Origin: Alteromonas stellipolaris
Lineage (GTDB): Bacteria > Pseudomonadota > Gammaproteobacteria > Enterobacterales > Alteromonadaceae
DNA length: 64,000 bases
Assembly (NCBI RefSeq): GCF_001562115.1
Contig: NZ_CP013926.1
Coordinates: forward strand, 1,178,001 to 1,242,000
Direction of reading: 5' to 3'
In this document: positions 12,201 through 24,500 of the stretch, piece after piece
Layout of the letters: each line of letters starts with the position of its first letter
Numbering within the stretch: position 1 is the stretch's first letter
Made by a program: the position numbers and the translations under genes
Notes under the pieces: model-generated
Told to the model about the DNA's origin: nothing
What the model saw: the letters and a program-made list of their open reading frames with translations, nothing else
Database searches by the model: none

Positions 12201-13740
12201 CAAGAACTACCGCCTGATTGTCTGGCCCAAGTACCACGCCAGCTGTACCAAGCTCATCAAGGTCAATATCGTTACTGTTGTCATTGTCTAACAAATCTTC
12301 AAGTAAGTTCTCATCATTGCGAACCACCACACTGTAGTTGCCAGCATCAAGGCCTGCTAACGTGAACGAAATGGTCTCGTCGCCGGTAACATCAAAAATG
12401 TCTAGGCCACCGACATCGGCAAGTTGTGAATCTGCGCTTACTCCTTGGTAAACAAGCTGACCGCTCTCGTCATACACCTCAACAATGTAGGCATCGGCAA
12501 CAGCAACCAGTGCTATTTGGTCAACCTCTACTAACACTTCACCTACATGGTTAGGGGAAACGGTAAAGGATGCACTTGCATCAACACCGCCTGTAGCTTC
12601 AACTAAGCCGATAACATCTACGTTGCTGGTGGTTTCTGGTGGGTTGACCGTGACCACAGGCTCGCCCATATCGACTCCGTTTCCATCATTAATGGCATCG
12701 AGGGCTTGTACAACCACATTTTGGCTCGCTGTGCTTGCCGAATTACCGGCGTCGTCGGTGACTGTTGCCACTACCGAATAGTTACCCGCTGGTAGCGTTG
12801 TACCTGTTAAATCCAGGCTCCAGTTGCCGCTGCCATCAATGGTGAGTTCAGAGTCAGTGCCAAAGGTATAGGACGTGCCATCAATAATGACAGTCAGAGT
12901 AGTATTGTCACCAAGGTCAACTGTTCCATTGAAAATTAGCGTGCTGTCGCTGGTTATAAAGTCTCCAGCCACCCCAGAGTCGTTTGAGATACTGTCGAAC
13001 GTTACCGTTTGACCATTATTGTTTTCATCAATACTGGTATCGATAACAATTGAACCTGTAGCTGAGTCAGAATTACCCACGGCATCTGTAGCGGTAACCG
13101 TTGCCGTGTAATTACCTTCAGCAAGCAAGGCGACAATATTGTCAGCTAGTGTCCATGTGCCGTTACCATTGTTGGTAGCGGTGTAGTCGTTACCGTCAAT
13201 GGTTACTACCACAACCGCATTGGTGTCGTTTACCGTACCGGTAAGTTCAGGCGTGGTGTCATTGGTGGTCAGATCGTTTATGGCTACCGTAGGCGCAGTG
13301 GTATCAACCACTACGGTACCTGTGTTGGTCACCGTGTTACCCGCGGCGTCTGTGACACTCACAGATGTTGGGTAACTACCCTCTGCGAGCGTGGCGACTA
13401 CATCATCGGCTAGTTTCCATGTACCATCACCATTGTTGGTAGCGGTGTAATCATTGCCGTCAATCGTCACCACCACAATTGCATTCGGATCGTTCACTGT
13501 ACCGGTAAGTTCAGGCGTGGTGTCATTGGTGGCCAAGTCGTTTATTGCAACCGTAGGCGCAGTGGTATCAATCACTACGGTACCTGTGTTGGTGCTGACG
13601 TTACCGTCAGGATCGGTTGCGGTAACGGTTGCGGTATAGCTGCCTTCGGCGAGCGTGGCGACTGCGTCATTAGCCAGCGTCCACGTGCCGTTACCGTTAT
13701 TAGTGGCGGTGTAGTCGTTACCGTCGATAGTCACTACCAA
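9232..13740 (-). CDS. giant Ig-like repeat adhesin, C-terminal fragment (BapA/VCBS-type)
   Basis: The 1502-residue carboxy part of a huge surface protein, in frame from the junction near 13740 to the stop at 9232. It starts with about three Ig-like modules ('VVVTIDGNDYTATNNG'). Two long homologous modules follow (about 12690-11620 and 11620-10450) with 'IALVAVADAYIVEV', 'YSVVVRNDE' and VCBS-like 'DGTYTYTADG'. Next come a third variant and a long acidic Ser/Thr/Glu tail ending KTAIDKFPTTDI. This resembles C-terminal parts of BapA/LapF-type type I-secreted adhesins. No RTX GGxGxD nonapeptides and no secretion genes are in the window. The GTG at 13740 is only where the frame opens after an aberrant repeat junction, not a real start. 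Confidence 0.7.
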   Translation of the reverse strand: MVVTIDGNDYTATNNGNGTWTLANDAVATLAEGSYTATVTATDPDGNVSTNTGTVVIDTTAPTVAINDLATNDTTPELTGTVNDPNAIVVVTIDGNDYTATNNGDGTWKLADDVVATLAEGSYPTSVSVTDAAGNTVTNTGTVVVDTTAPTVAINDLTTNDTTPELTGTVNDTNAVVVVTIDGNDYTATNNGNGTWTLADNIVALLAEGNYTATVTATDAVGNSDSATGSIVIDTSIDENNNGQTVTFDSISNDSGVAGDFITSDSTLIFNGTVDLGDNTTLTVIIDGTSYTFGTDSELTIDGSGNWSLDLTGTTLPAGNYSVVATVTDDAGNSASTASQNVVVQALDAINDGNGVDMGEPVVTVNPPETTSNVDVIGLVEATGGVDASASFTVSPNHVGEVLVEVDQIALVAVADAYIVEVYDESGQLVYQGVSADSQLADVGGLDIFDVTGDETISFTLAGLDAGNYSVVVRNDENLLEDLLDNDNSNDIDLDELGTAGVVLGPDNQAVVLDTIEATLNTGVLGIPLGTVGTQVRGVLETLLDTTTVIGAGQLVNLLTAPLDAIGLTGFLDDILSVVADALLSNTLTLLQDTDITTTLTEYTYTGDLVAQGNLINGDLSGVGADTILDGAQVTLVTNASGDSVTVPATGTVTIQGNYGVLEIAADGTYTYTADGDRSAIGQDEVFNYTLSDGATSDIAALTITISGSDFPPVVAQTDNNDMELGAQTAIVNAPVTDSDFQVIGLAEGSPVAGSPEASTTLTVDAGFFGEVVVEVSQTALVAVADAYRVDIIDADGNVVATAMTPDNPLIGDAVGINLIGLTGDDTLVAKFSGLPAGDYTVVVRNDESALETLFDQNSDGSITLTELGDGGVVLGEENQEVVLTAVEDALNGTNASILNGLGLGTVLRTFILEPALGATETIGAGDLVSTITNGLNGLGLSLLADSVLDAVAAALLSNTLTLLQSTDITSTLTEYAFEGSTTTSGNVIDAANTGDVADSIAEGGVVTQVTHTNGESVTVLGTGLSGVTIEGDYGDLTIFEDGSYTYVANGVRDGLGSTDSFSYTISDGTNTSTANLNFNLSGQGVSADSARAELIYDFASSTGYAEAEALEYTWLIGALGIVIPATVDTQSNTFTVATDTTMDLNLTVDGGDLLSLGSGLDLFIERNNNGTWEVVETFSSDQLIGLLGLDGNGSFTSFGLTAGEYRVTMDVDTGLASALGGVSVDLSSTVYFLDQFVVEEVQTATGNLFENDVLFGPTYDVTVSTDGTNFQNATGGISLVGAYGTLQIDETGAYTYTPDNTQAVFGGTLTDTFTYRIEYPDGTVEQAEFNVFVTASGEGVAVVETSNSAETMANSSSGSVSASQGIETEATDEPKAPNVVEFSAQSEQTVELNTDSQVVTSESTLPEDIITLPEENDIVTIGLETEVTIDTVDLELPPEDLILPSIESIPSDSESDSTSVAEPGKLSGDTAKENDGSIGIATPTESDVLKTAIDKFPTTDI

Positions 13741-15515
13741 CCTGTCAGCGCTGGTGTCGTATCGTTGGTGGTTAAGTCATTAATTGCCACTACCGGCGCT
13801 ACAGCATCTACGGTATCAGACGCAGATCCGCTGGTATTGCCCGCTTCATCTGTAGCCGTGGCCGTTACTACAACACCATCAGACAATGGTGTATCAGGCG
13901 TAACGCTCCAATTGCCGTCGCCATCCGCGATGACGGTGAAATCTGGCGTGCCGTCGCCGTCTATATCTACATTTACCGTTGCGCCCGCTTCTGCAGTGCC
14001 TGTGATCTCAGTGCCGTTACCGGCATCAACAGTTGGCGCTGTTGGTGCTGTGGTATCAACCACTACGGTACCGGTGTTGGTGCTGACGTTACCGTCAGGG
14101 TCGGTCGCCGTAACGGTTGCGGTATAGTTGCCTTCGGCGAGCGTGGCGACTGCGTCATTAGCCAGCGTCCACGTGCCGTTACCGTTATTAGTGGCGGTGT
14201 AGTCGTTACCGTCGATAGTCACTACCAAGTCAACGACTGGCGCCGCCGCGTCAACGGTGTCTGAGGCTGGGTTGCTAATGTTGCCCGCTGCGTCAGTTGC
14301 CGTTACGGTCACAATTACGCCATCGGAAAGTGGTGTATCAGGCGTAATACTCCAATTGCCGTCGCCATCAGCAATGACGGTGAAATCAGGCGTGCCGTCG
14401 CCATCCACGTCCACATTCACGGTTGCCCCTGCTTCGGCGGTACCAGTAATTTCGGTGCCGTTACCCGCATCTACAGTAGGGATCGCAGGTGATGTAGTAT
14501 CAATCACTACCGTTCCTGAATTTGAACCCACATTGCCATCAGTATCCGTGGCAGTAACGGTTGCGGTATAGCTTCCATCTGCAAGTGCAGCCACTGCATC
14601 GTCAGCCAGTGTCCAAGTGCCATCACCGTTAATGGTGGCGGGGTAGTCGTTACCGTCGATAGTCAATACCACAACTGCGTTCGCATCATCAACCGTACCT
14701 GTCAGCGCTGGTGTAGTAGTCAACGACTGGCGCCGCCGCGTCAACGGTGTCTGAGGCTGGGTTGCTAATGTTGCCCGCTGCGTCAGTTGCCGTTACGGTC
14801 ACAATTACGCCATCGGCCAGCGGTGTAGTGGGTGTTACTGACCAATTTCCATCGCCATCTGCGATGACGGTGAAGTCTGGCGTGCCGTCGCCATCCACGT
14901 CCACATTAACGGTTGCGCCTGCTTCAGCGGTACCGGTAATGTCTGTGCCGTTGCCAGCATCGACGGTAGGCGATGCTGGTGCAGTGGTATCAATCACCAC
15001 AGTACCAGAGTTAGTTCCGGTGTTACCATCGGCATCAGTGGCAGTAACCGTAGCGGTATAGCTACCTTCAGCCAGCGCAGCTACTGCATCGTCAGCCAGT
15101 GTCCAGCTGCCATCACCATTGTTTGTCGCGGTATAGTCTGTACCGTTAATGGTAACGACCACGATGGCGGTTGGATCGTCTACCGAACCGGTAAGTGCAG
15201 GCGTTGTGTCGTTAGTCGTTAGGTCGTTAAAGGCAACGATTGGCGCAACAGCGTCTACTGTATCTGACGCTGGGCTACTCGTATTGCCAGCTTCATCGGT
15301 TGCTGTTGCCGTGACAACCACGCCATCTGCTAGCGGTGTACTGGGTGTTACTGACCAGTTACCATCGCCATCAGCAATAACCGTGAAATCAGGTATGCCA
15401 TCACCGTCAACGTCTACGTTTACGACAGCGCCTGCTTCGGCTGTACCGGTAATTTCGGTACCATTGCCTGCATCAACAGTAGGCGCAGCAGGCGCAGTAG
15501 TATCGATAACTCCAC
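13040..15515 (-). repeat. interleaved array of two other Ig-like modules
   Basis: Alternating modules 'TVDAGNGTEITG...' and 'AINDLTTNDTTPALTG...' include exact repeats over 100 bp long, for example the sequence starting GTCAACGACTGGCGCC at about 14228 and again at about 14719. All three aberrant junctions of the adhesin fall in this block. Confidence 0.8.
13734..14744 (-). CDS. giant adhesin, middle fragment (frame-shifted at both ends)
   Basis: A 336-codon stretch in a different frame from the fragments on either side. It contains the same two alternating Ig modules: 'TVDAGNGTEITGTAEAGATV', with a calcium-binding-like DVDGDGTPDF, and 'AINDLTTNDTTPALTG'. The first residues (MTRRRQSLTT) are an out-of-frame reading of the preceding module, and the end (TPALTGW-stop) is a mis-joined repeat. 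A third abnormal join inside it (near 14230) is in frame but drops most of one module. It is best read as the central part of the same gene, separated by frame-shifting deletions or assembly collapse. Confidence 0.6.
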   Translation of the reverse strand: MTRRRQSLTTTPALTGTVDDANAVVVLTIDGNDYPATINGDGTWTLADDAVAALADGSYTATVTATDTDGNVGSNSGTVVIDTTSPAIPTVDAGNGTEITGTAEAGATVNVDVDGDGTPDFTVIADGDGNWSITPDTPLSDGVIVTVTATDAAGNISNPASDTVDAAAPVVDLVVTIDGNDYTATNNGNGTWTLANDAVATLAEGNYTATVTATDPDGNVSTNTGTVVVDTTAPTAPTVDAGNGTEITGTAEAGATVNVDIDGDGTPDFTVIADGDGNWSVTPDTPLSDGVVVTATATDEAGNTSGSASDTVDAVAPVVAINDLTTNDTTPALTGW

Positions 15516-18500
15516 CATTTTCGTTTGCAGTCGCCGTATTGCCCGAGGCATCAGTGGCAGTCGCAGTGACAGAATAATTACCTTCAGATAAGGCCGCTGG
15601 CACATCTACAGAGAAGGTGCCATTAGCTTGAACAATGGCGTCAAAGGTTTGCGTATTACCAGCATTATCAGTAACGCTGATGGATACGATGCTACCTGGC
15701 GCAATATCTGTAGTACCGGAAATGGTCGGTGTTGTGTCATTTCCTGTACCAAGCTGATCCAAGGTTAGGTTTGGTACGCTGGTGTCAATATTTCCGCTGG
15801 TAGTATCAGATGCTGAGTTTCCAGCGGCATCAGTGGCGGTAGCGCTAACATTGAAGTTACCGTCTGCCATTGCATTAGGCACATCGGCGCTGAAGTCTCC
15901 GTTACTATCGACAATAGCCGTAAATGTCTGTTCTGCTCCTGCGCTGTCGGTGACGGTTATGGTCACTGAACTACCTGGGCTTAAATCGGTGCTACCGGTG
16001 ATCGTCGGCGTGGTATCGTTACCTGTGCCTTGTGCATCTAAGTTGATAGTCGGCGCGGTAGTGTCTACGCTACCGTTTGTTTCAGTGGCAGTAGTCTCAT
16101 TACCTGCTGGGTCTTGGGCAACCGCTGTGACGGTATAGCCTCCTTCAGCCATTAGGTTAGGCACGTCGGCCGAGAAACTGCCGTCTCCCTGAACGGTTGC
16201 ATCGAAGGTCTGGCTTACACCTGCGTTGTCCGTAACCGTAATCGTTACCGTAGCACCTGCAGGCAGGTCAGTATTACCTGATATCGTCGGCGTTGTGTCA
16301 CTCTCTGAGTCTAACGCGTCTAACGATAGGCTAGGGGCTGTCGTATCAATAACGCCCGAATTGTCTACAGTACTGGTGCTATTACCCGCTTCATCACTCG
16401 CTGTTGCCTCAACACTGTATGCACCTTCTGCCAATGGCGCAGGCACATCCACTGTAAAGTTTCCATCTACATCAACCGTAGCTGTGAGGGTTTGAACATT
16501 TCCTGAGCTGTCAGTTACTACAAGAGTAACTTCACTACCCTGCGCTAGGTTTGTGCTACCAGATAGGGTAGGCGTTGTGTCATTGCCTTCCTCTAGTGGC
16601 GTTAAGGTTAGTGATGGTGCTGTAGTGTCTATGTTTCCTGTATCACCTGCTGTCGCTGTGTTGCCTGCTTCATCGCTAATAGTAGCGCTTACCGTGAAGT
16701 CGCCTTCAGCTAAATCGGTACCCGGGGAGATAGAGAAAGACCCATCGGCTAGTACAACAGCACTTAAGGTCTGGGTTGCACCAGCGCTATCCGTTACCAA
16801 AATAGTGACCACAGAGCCTGCAGGTTCATCGGTTGTACCGGTAATGAGTGGCGTCGCGTCGTTAGTGGTATCGGCAACATTTATAGTAAGTGTAGGTATT
16901 AGTGTATCGACTACACCTGTCTCGTTATCGGTTGTACTGTTACCTGCTGTATCAGTGGCGGTTGCTGAAACAGTGAAGTTTCCTTCAGCCATCGCCGCTG
17001 GTACGTCGGCAGAGAATACGCCGCCCGCGGCAACCAGTGCAGAGAACACTTGGGTATTACCCGCACTATCAACAACGGTTATTTGCACTGTAGAACCTTG
17101 AGGCAAATCTACAGTACCGCTAATGGTTGGTGTTGAATCGTTAACTGCGCCTGGCTCGTCCAGCGTAATAACAGGCGAAATCGTATCGATTACGCCGGTT
17201 TCAGCGTCGGACGCTGTATTGCCAGCTTCATCAACGACGGTAGCTTGAACTGTGTAGTTACCCTCTGCCATAGTGGCAGGTACTTCTACGCTAAAGGAGC
17301 CGTCGCTTTGTACGGTTGCTGATAAGGTTTGTACATTGCCAGCGTTATCGGTGACGGTAATTGAAACCGTGCTTCCAACAGGTTGATCGGTTGTACCGCT
17401 AATGGTTGGTGTTGCATCATTGCCAACACCTGGATCTTCCACATCAATAGCCGGGGATGTGGTATCTACCACACCGCCAGTTTCAGAGTCAGAACCCGTA
17501 TTACCCGCACCGTCAGTCACCTCTGCGACAACGGTGTAGTTACCTTCTGCCAAATCAGCAGGCACGCTTGCACTAAAGGTGCCATCACCTTGTACTGCTG
17601 CAGTAAAGGTTTGAACTGCTCCAGCACTATCTGTTACTGTTAAAGTGACGGTGGAACCACCTGGCGCATTCGTTGTACCTGAAATAAGAGGTGTAGCGTC
17701 GTTTGTTCGACCAAGGGCATCTAACGTAATGTCCGGTGCGGTCGCATTAATATTGCCGCTATCAGCGACGGTCGTGCTATTGCCTGCAGCATCACTCGCA
17801 CTGGCTGTTACATCGTAATCGCCATCAACAAGCGCGCTGGGTACTTCAACTGAGAAAGTGCCATCCGCGTTTACCGAAGCGGTAAGATTCTGTACATTAC
17901 CGCCTGCATCGGTGACAACCAGTGTAATTGTTGCTCCCTCTGGAAGGTCAGTAGTACCGCTCAATATTGGCGTTACGTCATTACCGCTGGCCACTGGATC
18001 TAAGTTGATAACAGGTGGAGTGGTGTCAACTGTACCGTTGTTATCAACCGCTGTGTTTTGATTACCTGCATCATCAGTCGCCGTCACTTCTACGGTGTAA
18101 TCGCCTTCTGCAAGGTCAACCGGCACATCAGCGCTAAAGCTGCCGTTCGCTTGAACGGTGGCTGTGAAGGTTTGCGTATTGCCCTGGTTGTCAGTCACGC
18201 TAATGCTTACAGTGTTGCCCGCAGCCAAGTCGGTGGTTCCCGATATAGTCGGTGTAGCGTCGTTGGTTAGACCTTGTGCGTCTAACGTTATGGTGGGGGC
18301 TGCTGTATCTATGATGCCGTTATTATCTATTGCGGTTGCTGAATTACCCGCATCGTCAGTCGCAGCGACGGTCACACTGAAACTGCCCTCAGCTAAATCG
18401 GCAGGAACATCAGCACTGTAAGTGCCATCGTTTTGAACGGTTGCTGTGAATGTTTGGGTATTTCCAGCGTTGTCTGTCACGCTTATGCTAACTGTGTCGC

Positions 18501-21500
18501 CAGCATTGAGGTCTGTGGTTCCAGAGATAGATGGCGTTGCATCATTGCCAAGCCCTTGTGTATCGATGGTTATCGATGGGGCTATGGTATCGATGTTTCC
18601 GTCATTTTCGGTTACTGATGCACTGTTGCCAGCGCCGTCAGTGGCGGTCGCAGTAACAGAATAGTCACCTTCAGGTAAGCTTGCAGGGACATCAGCTGTA
18701 AAGCTTCCATCGCCTTGCACTATGGCACTGAATGTCTGTGTGTTTCCAGCACTGTCAGTCACAGTTAGCGTTACAGTGCTACCTGGTGCTAAATCGGTAT
18801 TACCTGAAATGGTTGGCGTGGTGTCGTTATCTGACTCTAATGGTTCAAGCGATAAGGTCGGCGCTGCTGAGTTTATATCGCCACTTACTGTATCTGTAGC
18901 GGTATTGCCTGCAGCATCAGTCGCGGTTGCAGTAACATCGAAGTTTCCGTCAACCATAGGATTAGGCACATCGGCACTGAAGTCGCCGTTACCATCTACG
19001 GTTGCAGTAAACGACTGCACAGTGCCAACACTGTCAGTTACTGTAATCGTCACCGTGCTGCCTGCATCCAAATCTGTGCTACCGCTAATAGTTGGTGTGT
19101 TATCGTTTCCTGTACCAAATGGATCTAAGGTAATCATTGGCGCGGTTGAATCGACGCTACCGCCAGTTTCAGAATCAGAACCTTGGTTGCCTGCAGCGTC
19201 TTGAGCGGTTGCGGTGACCGTATAGTCACCTTCAGCTAATGGTGAAGGTACATTGGCTGCAAAACTGCCGTCGGTTTGTACCGTAGCGGCAAAGGTTTGC
19301 GTATTACCCGCACTGTCGACCACCGTTAATGTAACAATGGCGCCAGCTGGAAGGTTTGTGGTGCCAGAAATAGTTGGCGTAGCGTTATTCTCTGGCGTTA
19401 ATTCGTCAAGGTTTAGCTCAGGTGGCGTGATGTCGATATTCCCCGAATTATCGAGTCCCGAAGTACTATTGCCTGCTTCATCAGTGGCGGTAGCTTCAAC
19501 ACTGTACGAGCCTTCAGCCAGTGCCGCGGGTACGTCAACCGTAAAGTTCCCTGCAGCATCAACCGTTGCTGTAACCGTTTGAATGTTGCCTGCACTATCT
19601 GTGATAACCAAAGATACAACACTGCCTTCGGCTAGATCTGTACTACCCGAAATGGTTGGCGTTGTATCATTGCCTAATCCTTGAGGATCTAAGGTTAGGG
19701 TAGGTGCTGTGGTGTCGATGGTGCCCGTTGCATTGGCTGACGCACTGTTGCCAGCATCGTCGGTGGCCGTTGCGGTAACCGTATAGTCACCTTCGACCAG
19801 CGCAGCTGGCACATCTACAGTAAAGTTGCCGTTTGCATCAACCGTTGCAGTGACAGTTTGGATATTGCCAGCGTTGTCGGTAATCGAAACTGTTACAGTC
19901 TCACCTGCTGCTAGGTCCGTAGTACCTGAAATGGTAGGCGTAGTATCGTTATTTGAACCCAGCGCATCTAGCGAAATAACGGGGGCGACGGTATCGACGA
20001 TACCGTTATTATCAGTGACAGATGCACTATTGCCGTTGCTGTCAGTAGCGGTAGCCGTTACTGAGTAATCGCCCTCGGCAAGAGGCGCGGGGACATCAGC
20101 ACTAAAGTTACCGCTCGCATCAACTAGTGCAGCAAAGGTTTGCGTATTGCCAGCACTGTCAGTGACTGAAAGCGTAACGGTCGAACCGGCGGGTAGGTCA
20201 GTCGTACCCGATATGGTTGGTGTAGTATCGCTAACCGTAACTTGAGCATCTAGTGTCAGCGCAGGCGCGCTGGTATCTAGCGTACCGGTATCAGAGGTGG
20301 TAGTTGTATTACCCGCATCGTCTGAGGCACTTGCTGTTACCGTGTAGCTGCCGTCTGGTATAGCGTTTGGAACATCCGCGCTGAAGTCACCATTCGCGTC
20401 CACAATGGCGTCAAAGGTTTGTGTATTGCCTGCGCTATCAGTGATGGTTAACGTTACCGTGCTTCCCGTTGCTAAATCAGTGCTGCCCGATATGTTAGGC
20501 GTTTCATCGTTGCCTGTGCCTTGCGGGTTTAGCGAAAGTACAGGAGCAGTGGTGTCAATATTGCCACCGTCTTCAGATGCGGTTGTTGAATTACCTGCAT
20601 CATCTGTTGCAGTAACTTCGACGCTGTAATCTCCTTCAGGCAGTGGAGACAATACCTCTGTTGCAAAGTTGCCGTCAGCATCAACCAATGCGTTAATGGT
20701 TTGCGTGTCACCATTGCTGTCAGTTACGGTGATCACAACGACAGAGCCTTCAGGTAAATCTGTATTACCTGAAATAACCGGCGTAGTGTCATTACCTGAA
20801 TCTAACGGGTTAACGGTAACAATAGGCGCTTGTGTATCAATACTTCCATTTGTTTCGTTTGCCGTCGCGGTGTTGCCTTGTGCATCGCTTACTGTTGCCG
20901 TAACGGTAAAGTCGCCTTCAGCCAGAGCGCTAGGCACATCGGCACTGAATGTACCGTCTGCTTGCACGGCTGCTTGGAAACTTTGCGAGTTACCATTGGC
21001 ATCTACCACAGTAATGGTAACCAGTGTGCCAGGTGCCACGTCGGTAGTACCTGTGATAGTTGGGGTAACATCGCTGGTAGCGCCTTGTGTATCAAGGGTT
21101 AACAGCGGCGCTTCGCTATCTACATTACCTGTTGTATTGGCATTCGCGGTATTGCCTGCACTGTCGGTTGCAGTGGCAGTCACAGTAAAGTCGCCGTCAG
21201 CTAGTGCGTTTGGCACATCTACGCTAAAGCTACCATTTGCATCGACCAAGGCATTGATAGTTTGCGTGTTTCCAGCGCTATCTGTTACGACAAGCGTAAC
21301 CGTGTTTCCTTCAGGAAGGTCAGTGGTGCCTGAAAGCGTAGGTGTGGTGTCACCCGTGCTGCCAAGGTTTTCAAGGGTAAGCGTAGGCGCGGTAGTATCA
21401 ATGGTGCCGCCATTATCGGTCACCGCTGTAGTATTGCCATCACCGTCGGTCGCACTGGCGGTTACTGTGTATGCTCCATCAGTCAGCGGGGTATTAACAT

Positions 21501-24500
21501 CCACACTGAAGATTCCGCCGGTGCCTACCGTCGCGGTAATCGTTTGCGTGTTCCCTGCGCTATCCGTTACGGTCAAGGTTACCGTACTTCCTTCAGGTAA
21601 GCTTGTGGTGCCTGAAATAGTGGGCGTGCTGTCATTCGTTTCGCCTTGATCATCTAGCACTAACGTGGGTGCATTGGTGTTAATGTTACCAGTTTCGTTG
21701 TCTGTAACTTCATTGCCTGCCCCGTCTTCTGCCGAGGCAGTAACCGTGTAGTCTCCATCAGCGAGTTCTTGCGGTACGTCGACAGAGAAGTTGCCGTTAG
21801 CATCGACCAAGGTGTTGATAGTTTGCGTGTTACCTGCGCTATCAACGACCGTTAGCGAGATAACACTTCCTTCAGGCAGGTCGGTGCTGCCCGATAAAGT
21901 TGGTGTGGAATCGTTACCAGAACCCACTGGGTTTAAAGATAGCGATGGTGCGGTTGTATCTACAATGCCGCCGTTCTCTGTCACGCTCGCGGTATTACCA
22001 TTGTCATCGACAGCGGTTGCTGTAACGGTGTAGTTACCTTCTGCCAATGCGCTAGGTACTTCAGCGTTAAAGTTTCCGTTTTCATCAACAAGGGTTTCAA
22101 TGGTTTGCTGATTACCTAAGCTATCGGTGACAATCAGTGTTACCGTGCTACCTTGTGGTAAATCTGTCGTGCCACTAATTAGTGGCGTGATATCGTTGCC
22201 AATGTCTTGAGGGTCAAGCGATAGTGTTGGTGCTGCGGTATCAATATTGCCCTGTGTTGACGCAGAGTCTTGATTACCCGCATCGTCAGTGACTGTGGCG
22301 GTAACGGTAAAGTCACCGTCGGCAAGCTCTGCCGGCACGTCAACAGAGAAGGTACCGTCATTTTCGACAACAGTGTCAAAGGTTTGTGTATTTCCCGCAC
22401 TGTCTGTAACAGTGATTGATACACTGCTACCTGGTGCCTGGTCTGTGTTACCTGAGATGGTTGGCGTAGTATCATTAGTACTGCCTTGTGCATCTAAATT
22501 AACCAGCGGCGATGTAATATCGATATTACCGCCAGTTTCCGTTGCTGTAGCGGTATTGCCGTTCGCATCGGTTGCCGTCGCCGTTACGCTATATTCACCT
22601 TCCGCTAAAGGATTGGGGACATCGGCATTAAAGTTGCCCGAACCGTCTACCGTTGCCGTAAATGTTTGCGTATTGCCAAGCGCATCGGTAACAGACAGTG
22701 TGACAGTGCTGCCAGCGGGTAAATCGGTAGTGCCGGAAATAGTGGGCGTGGTGTCGTTATCATCACCCAGTGGGTCAAGGGTTAAGCTTGGCGCATTGCT
22801 GTCCACGGTGCCAGTTTGTGAAGTCGAAGCACTATTACCCGCAGCATCGGTAGCTGTTGCTTCAACAGTGTAGTCGCCGTCAGCGAGTTCGGCAGGAACG
22901 TCTGCGCTAAATTCGCCGTTCGCGTCTACTGTGGCAGTAAAGGTTTGGCTGTTTCCAGCACTATCGGTAACGGTAAGTGTAACCGTGCTGCCCACTTCTA
23001 AGTTCGTTGAACCGCTAATTGAAGGTGTCGTGTCATTACCGGTGCCAAGTGGCTCTAGTGAAATGGTAGGTGCTTGCGTATCAATGTTGCCGCCATTTTC
23101 AGTAACGGTAGTTGTATTGCCTGCATCGTCTGTAGCACTGGCCTCTACGGTATATTCACCCTCAGTAAGCGGCGTTTGCACGTCGACGCTAAAATCACCG
23201 TTTTCATCAACGATGGCATCGATAGTTTGTGTGTTGCCAGCGCTGTCGGTCACCACAATGGTTACTGTTGAACCAGGTGGTAAATCGGTAGAGCCTGAAA
23301 TCGTTGGCGTGGTGTCGCTAACGTCACTTTGCGGGTCTAGAGAAAGTACTGGTGCGGTAGTGTCTATGTTGCCACTGTTGTCGACAGCGGTGGTTGTATT
23401 ACCCGCTGCATCAGTTGCTTCGACAGAAACCTCATAGTTGCCTTGTGCTAGCGCTTCTTCGACATCGGCGCTGAAATTACCATTTTCATCAACAAGGGCG
23501 GTAACAGTCTGCGTATTACCCTGGCTATCGGTAACGGTAATAACGACTTCGCTGCCTGCGGGCAAATCCGTATTACCTGAAATCGTTGGTGTTGTGTCGT
23601 TAGTATCCGTTTGCGGGTCGATATTCACAACCGGTGGGGTGGTATCAAGTACAGTAGTGGCCGTGGCGGTAGAGCTATTACCATTTTCGTCTGTCACCGT
23701 CACTTCAATCTCATATGCGCCCTCTTCAGAGCCAGGAGGGAATGCTACATTGAAGTTGCCATTCTCATCGGTTGTCCCCGTTATTGTCTGACTGTTGCCG
23801 TCGCTATCGGTGATAACAACCACAACCTCTGAATTAGGGGCGTCTGACGAACCCCCTATGCCTTCACTACCGTTGGTAGGAGAGCCGGTTTCAATAACGA
23901 CGTTCGGACCTTGGGTATTAATAACTGCATCGATTGATACCGAAGTGGTGTTGCCCGCCACATCAGATACAGTAGCGGTTATCGTGAAGTCGCCGTTTGC
24001 GAGTGCTTGCGGCACTTCAGCACTAAAGCTACCGTCTTCTTGCACAATTGCAGTAATAGTTTGCGTAGTGCCATCTGAATGCACGATTTCTAGTGTTACT
24101 ACTGCACCTGGTTCTGCGTCGGTGTCGCCAATTATCACTGGCGTGTCATCATTGGTTGAGCCAATAGGTTCGAGGCTAATGGATGGCGCCGTGGTGTCAA
24201 TTTCGCCGGTTACTGTAGTGGTAGAGCTATTACCTGCCGGTGTCGTTACAGTAACATCTACCGTGTACTCACCTTCGCTAAGCTCCGCTGATACATCTTC
24301 GTTGAATGTGCCGTCTGCGCCTACAGTGGTAACTATCGTTTGTTCGTTACCCTCACTATCTGTAACGACAATGACGACTTCACTACCAGGAGGTGCATCA
24401 GTCTCACCAGACATGTTTGGCGTTGTATCGTTCGTCGGTGCAGGTTGATTTAGGGTCGTCGACGGGCTAGAAGAATCGTAATCGCCGCTAGTTGTTGCTT

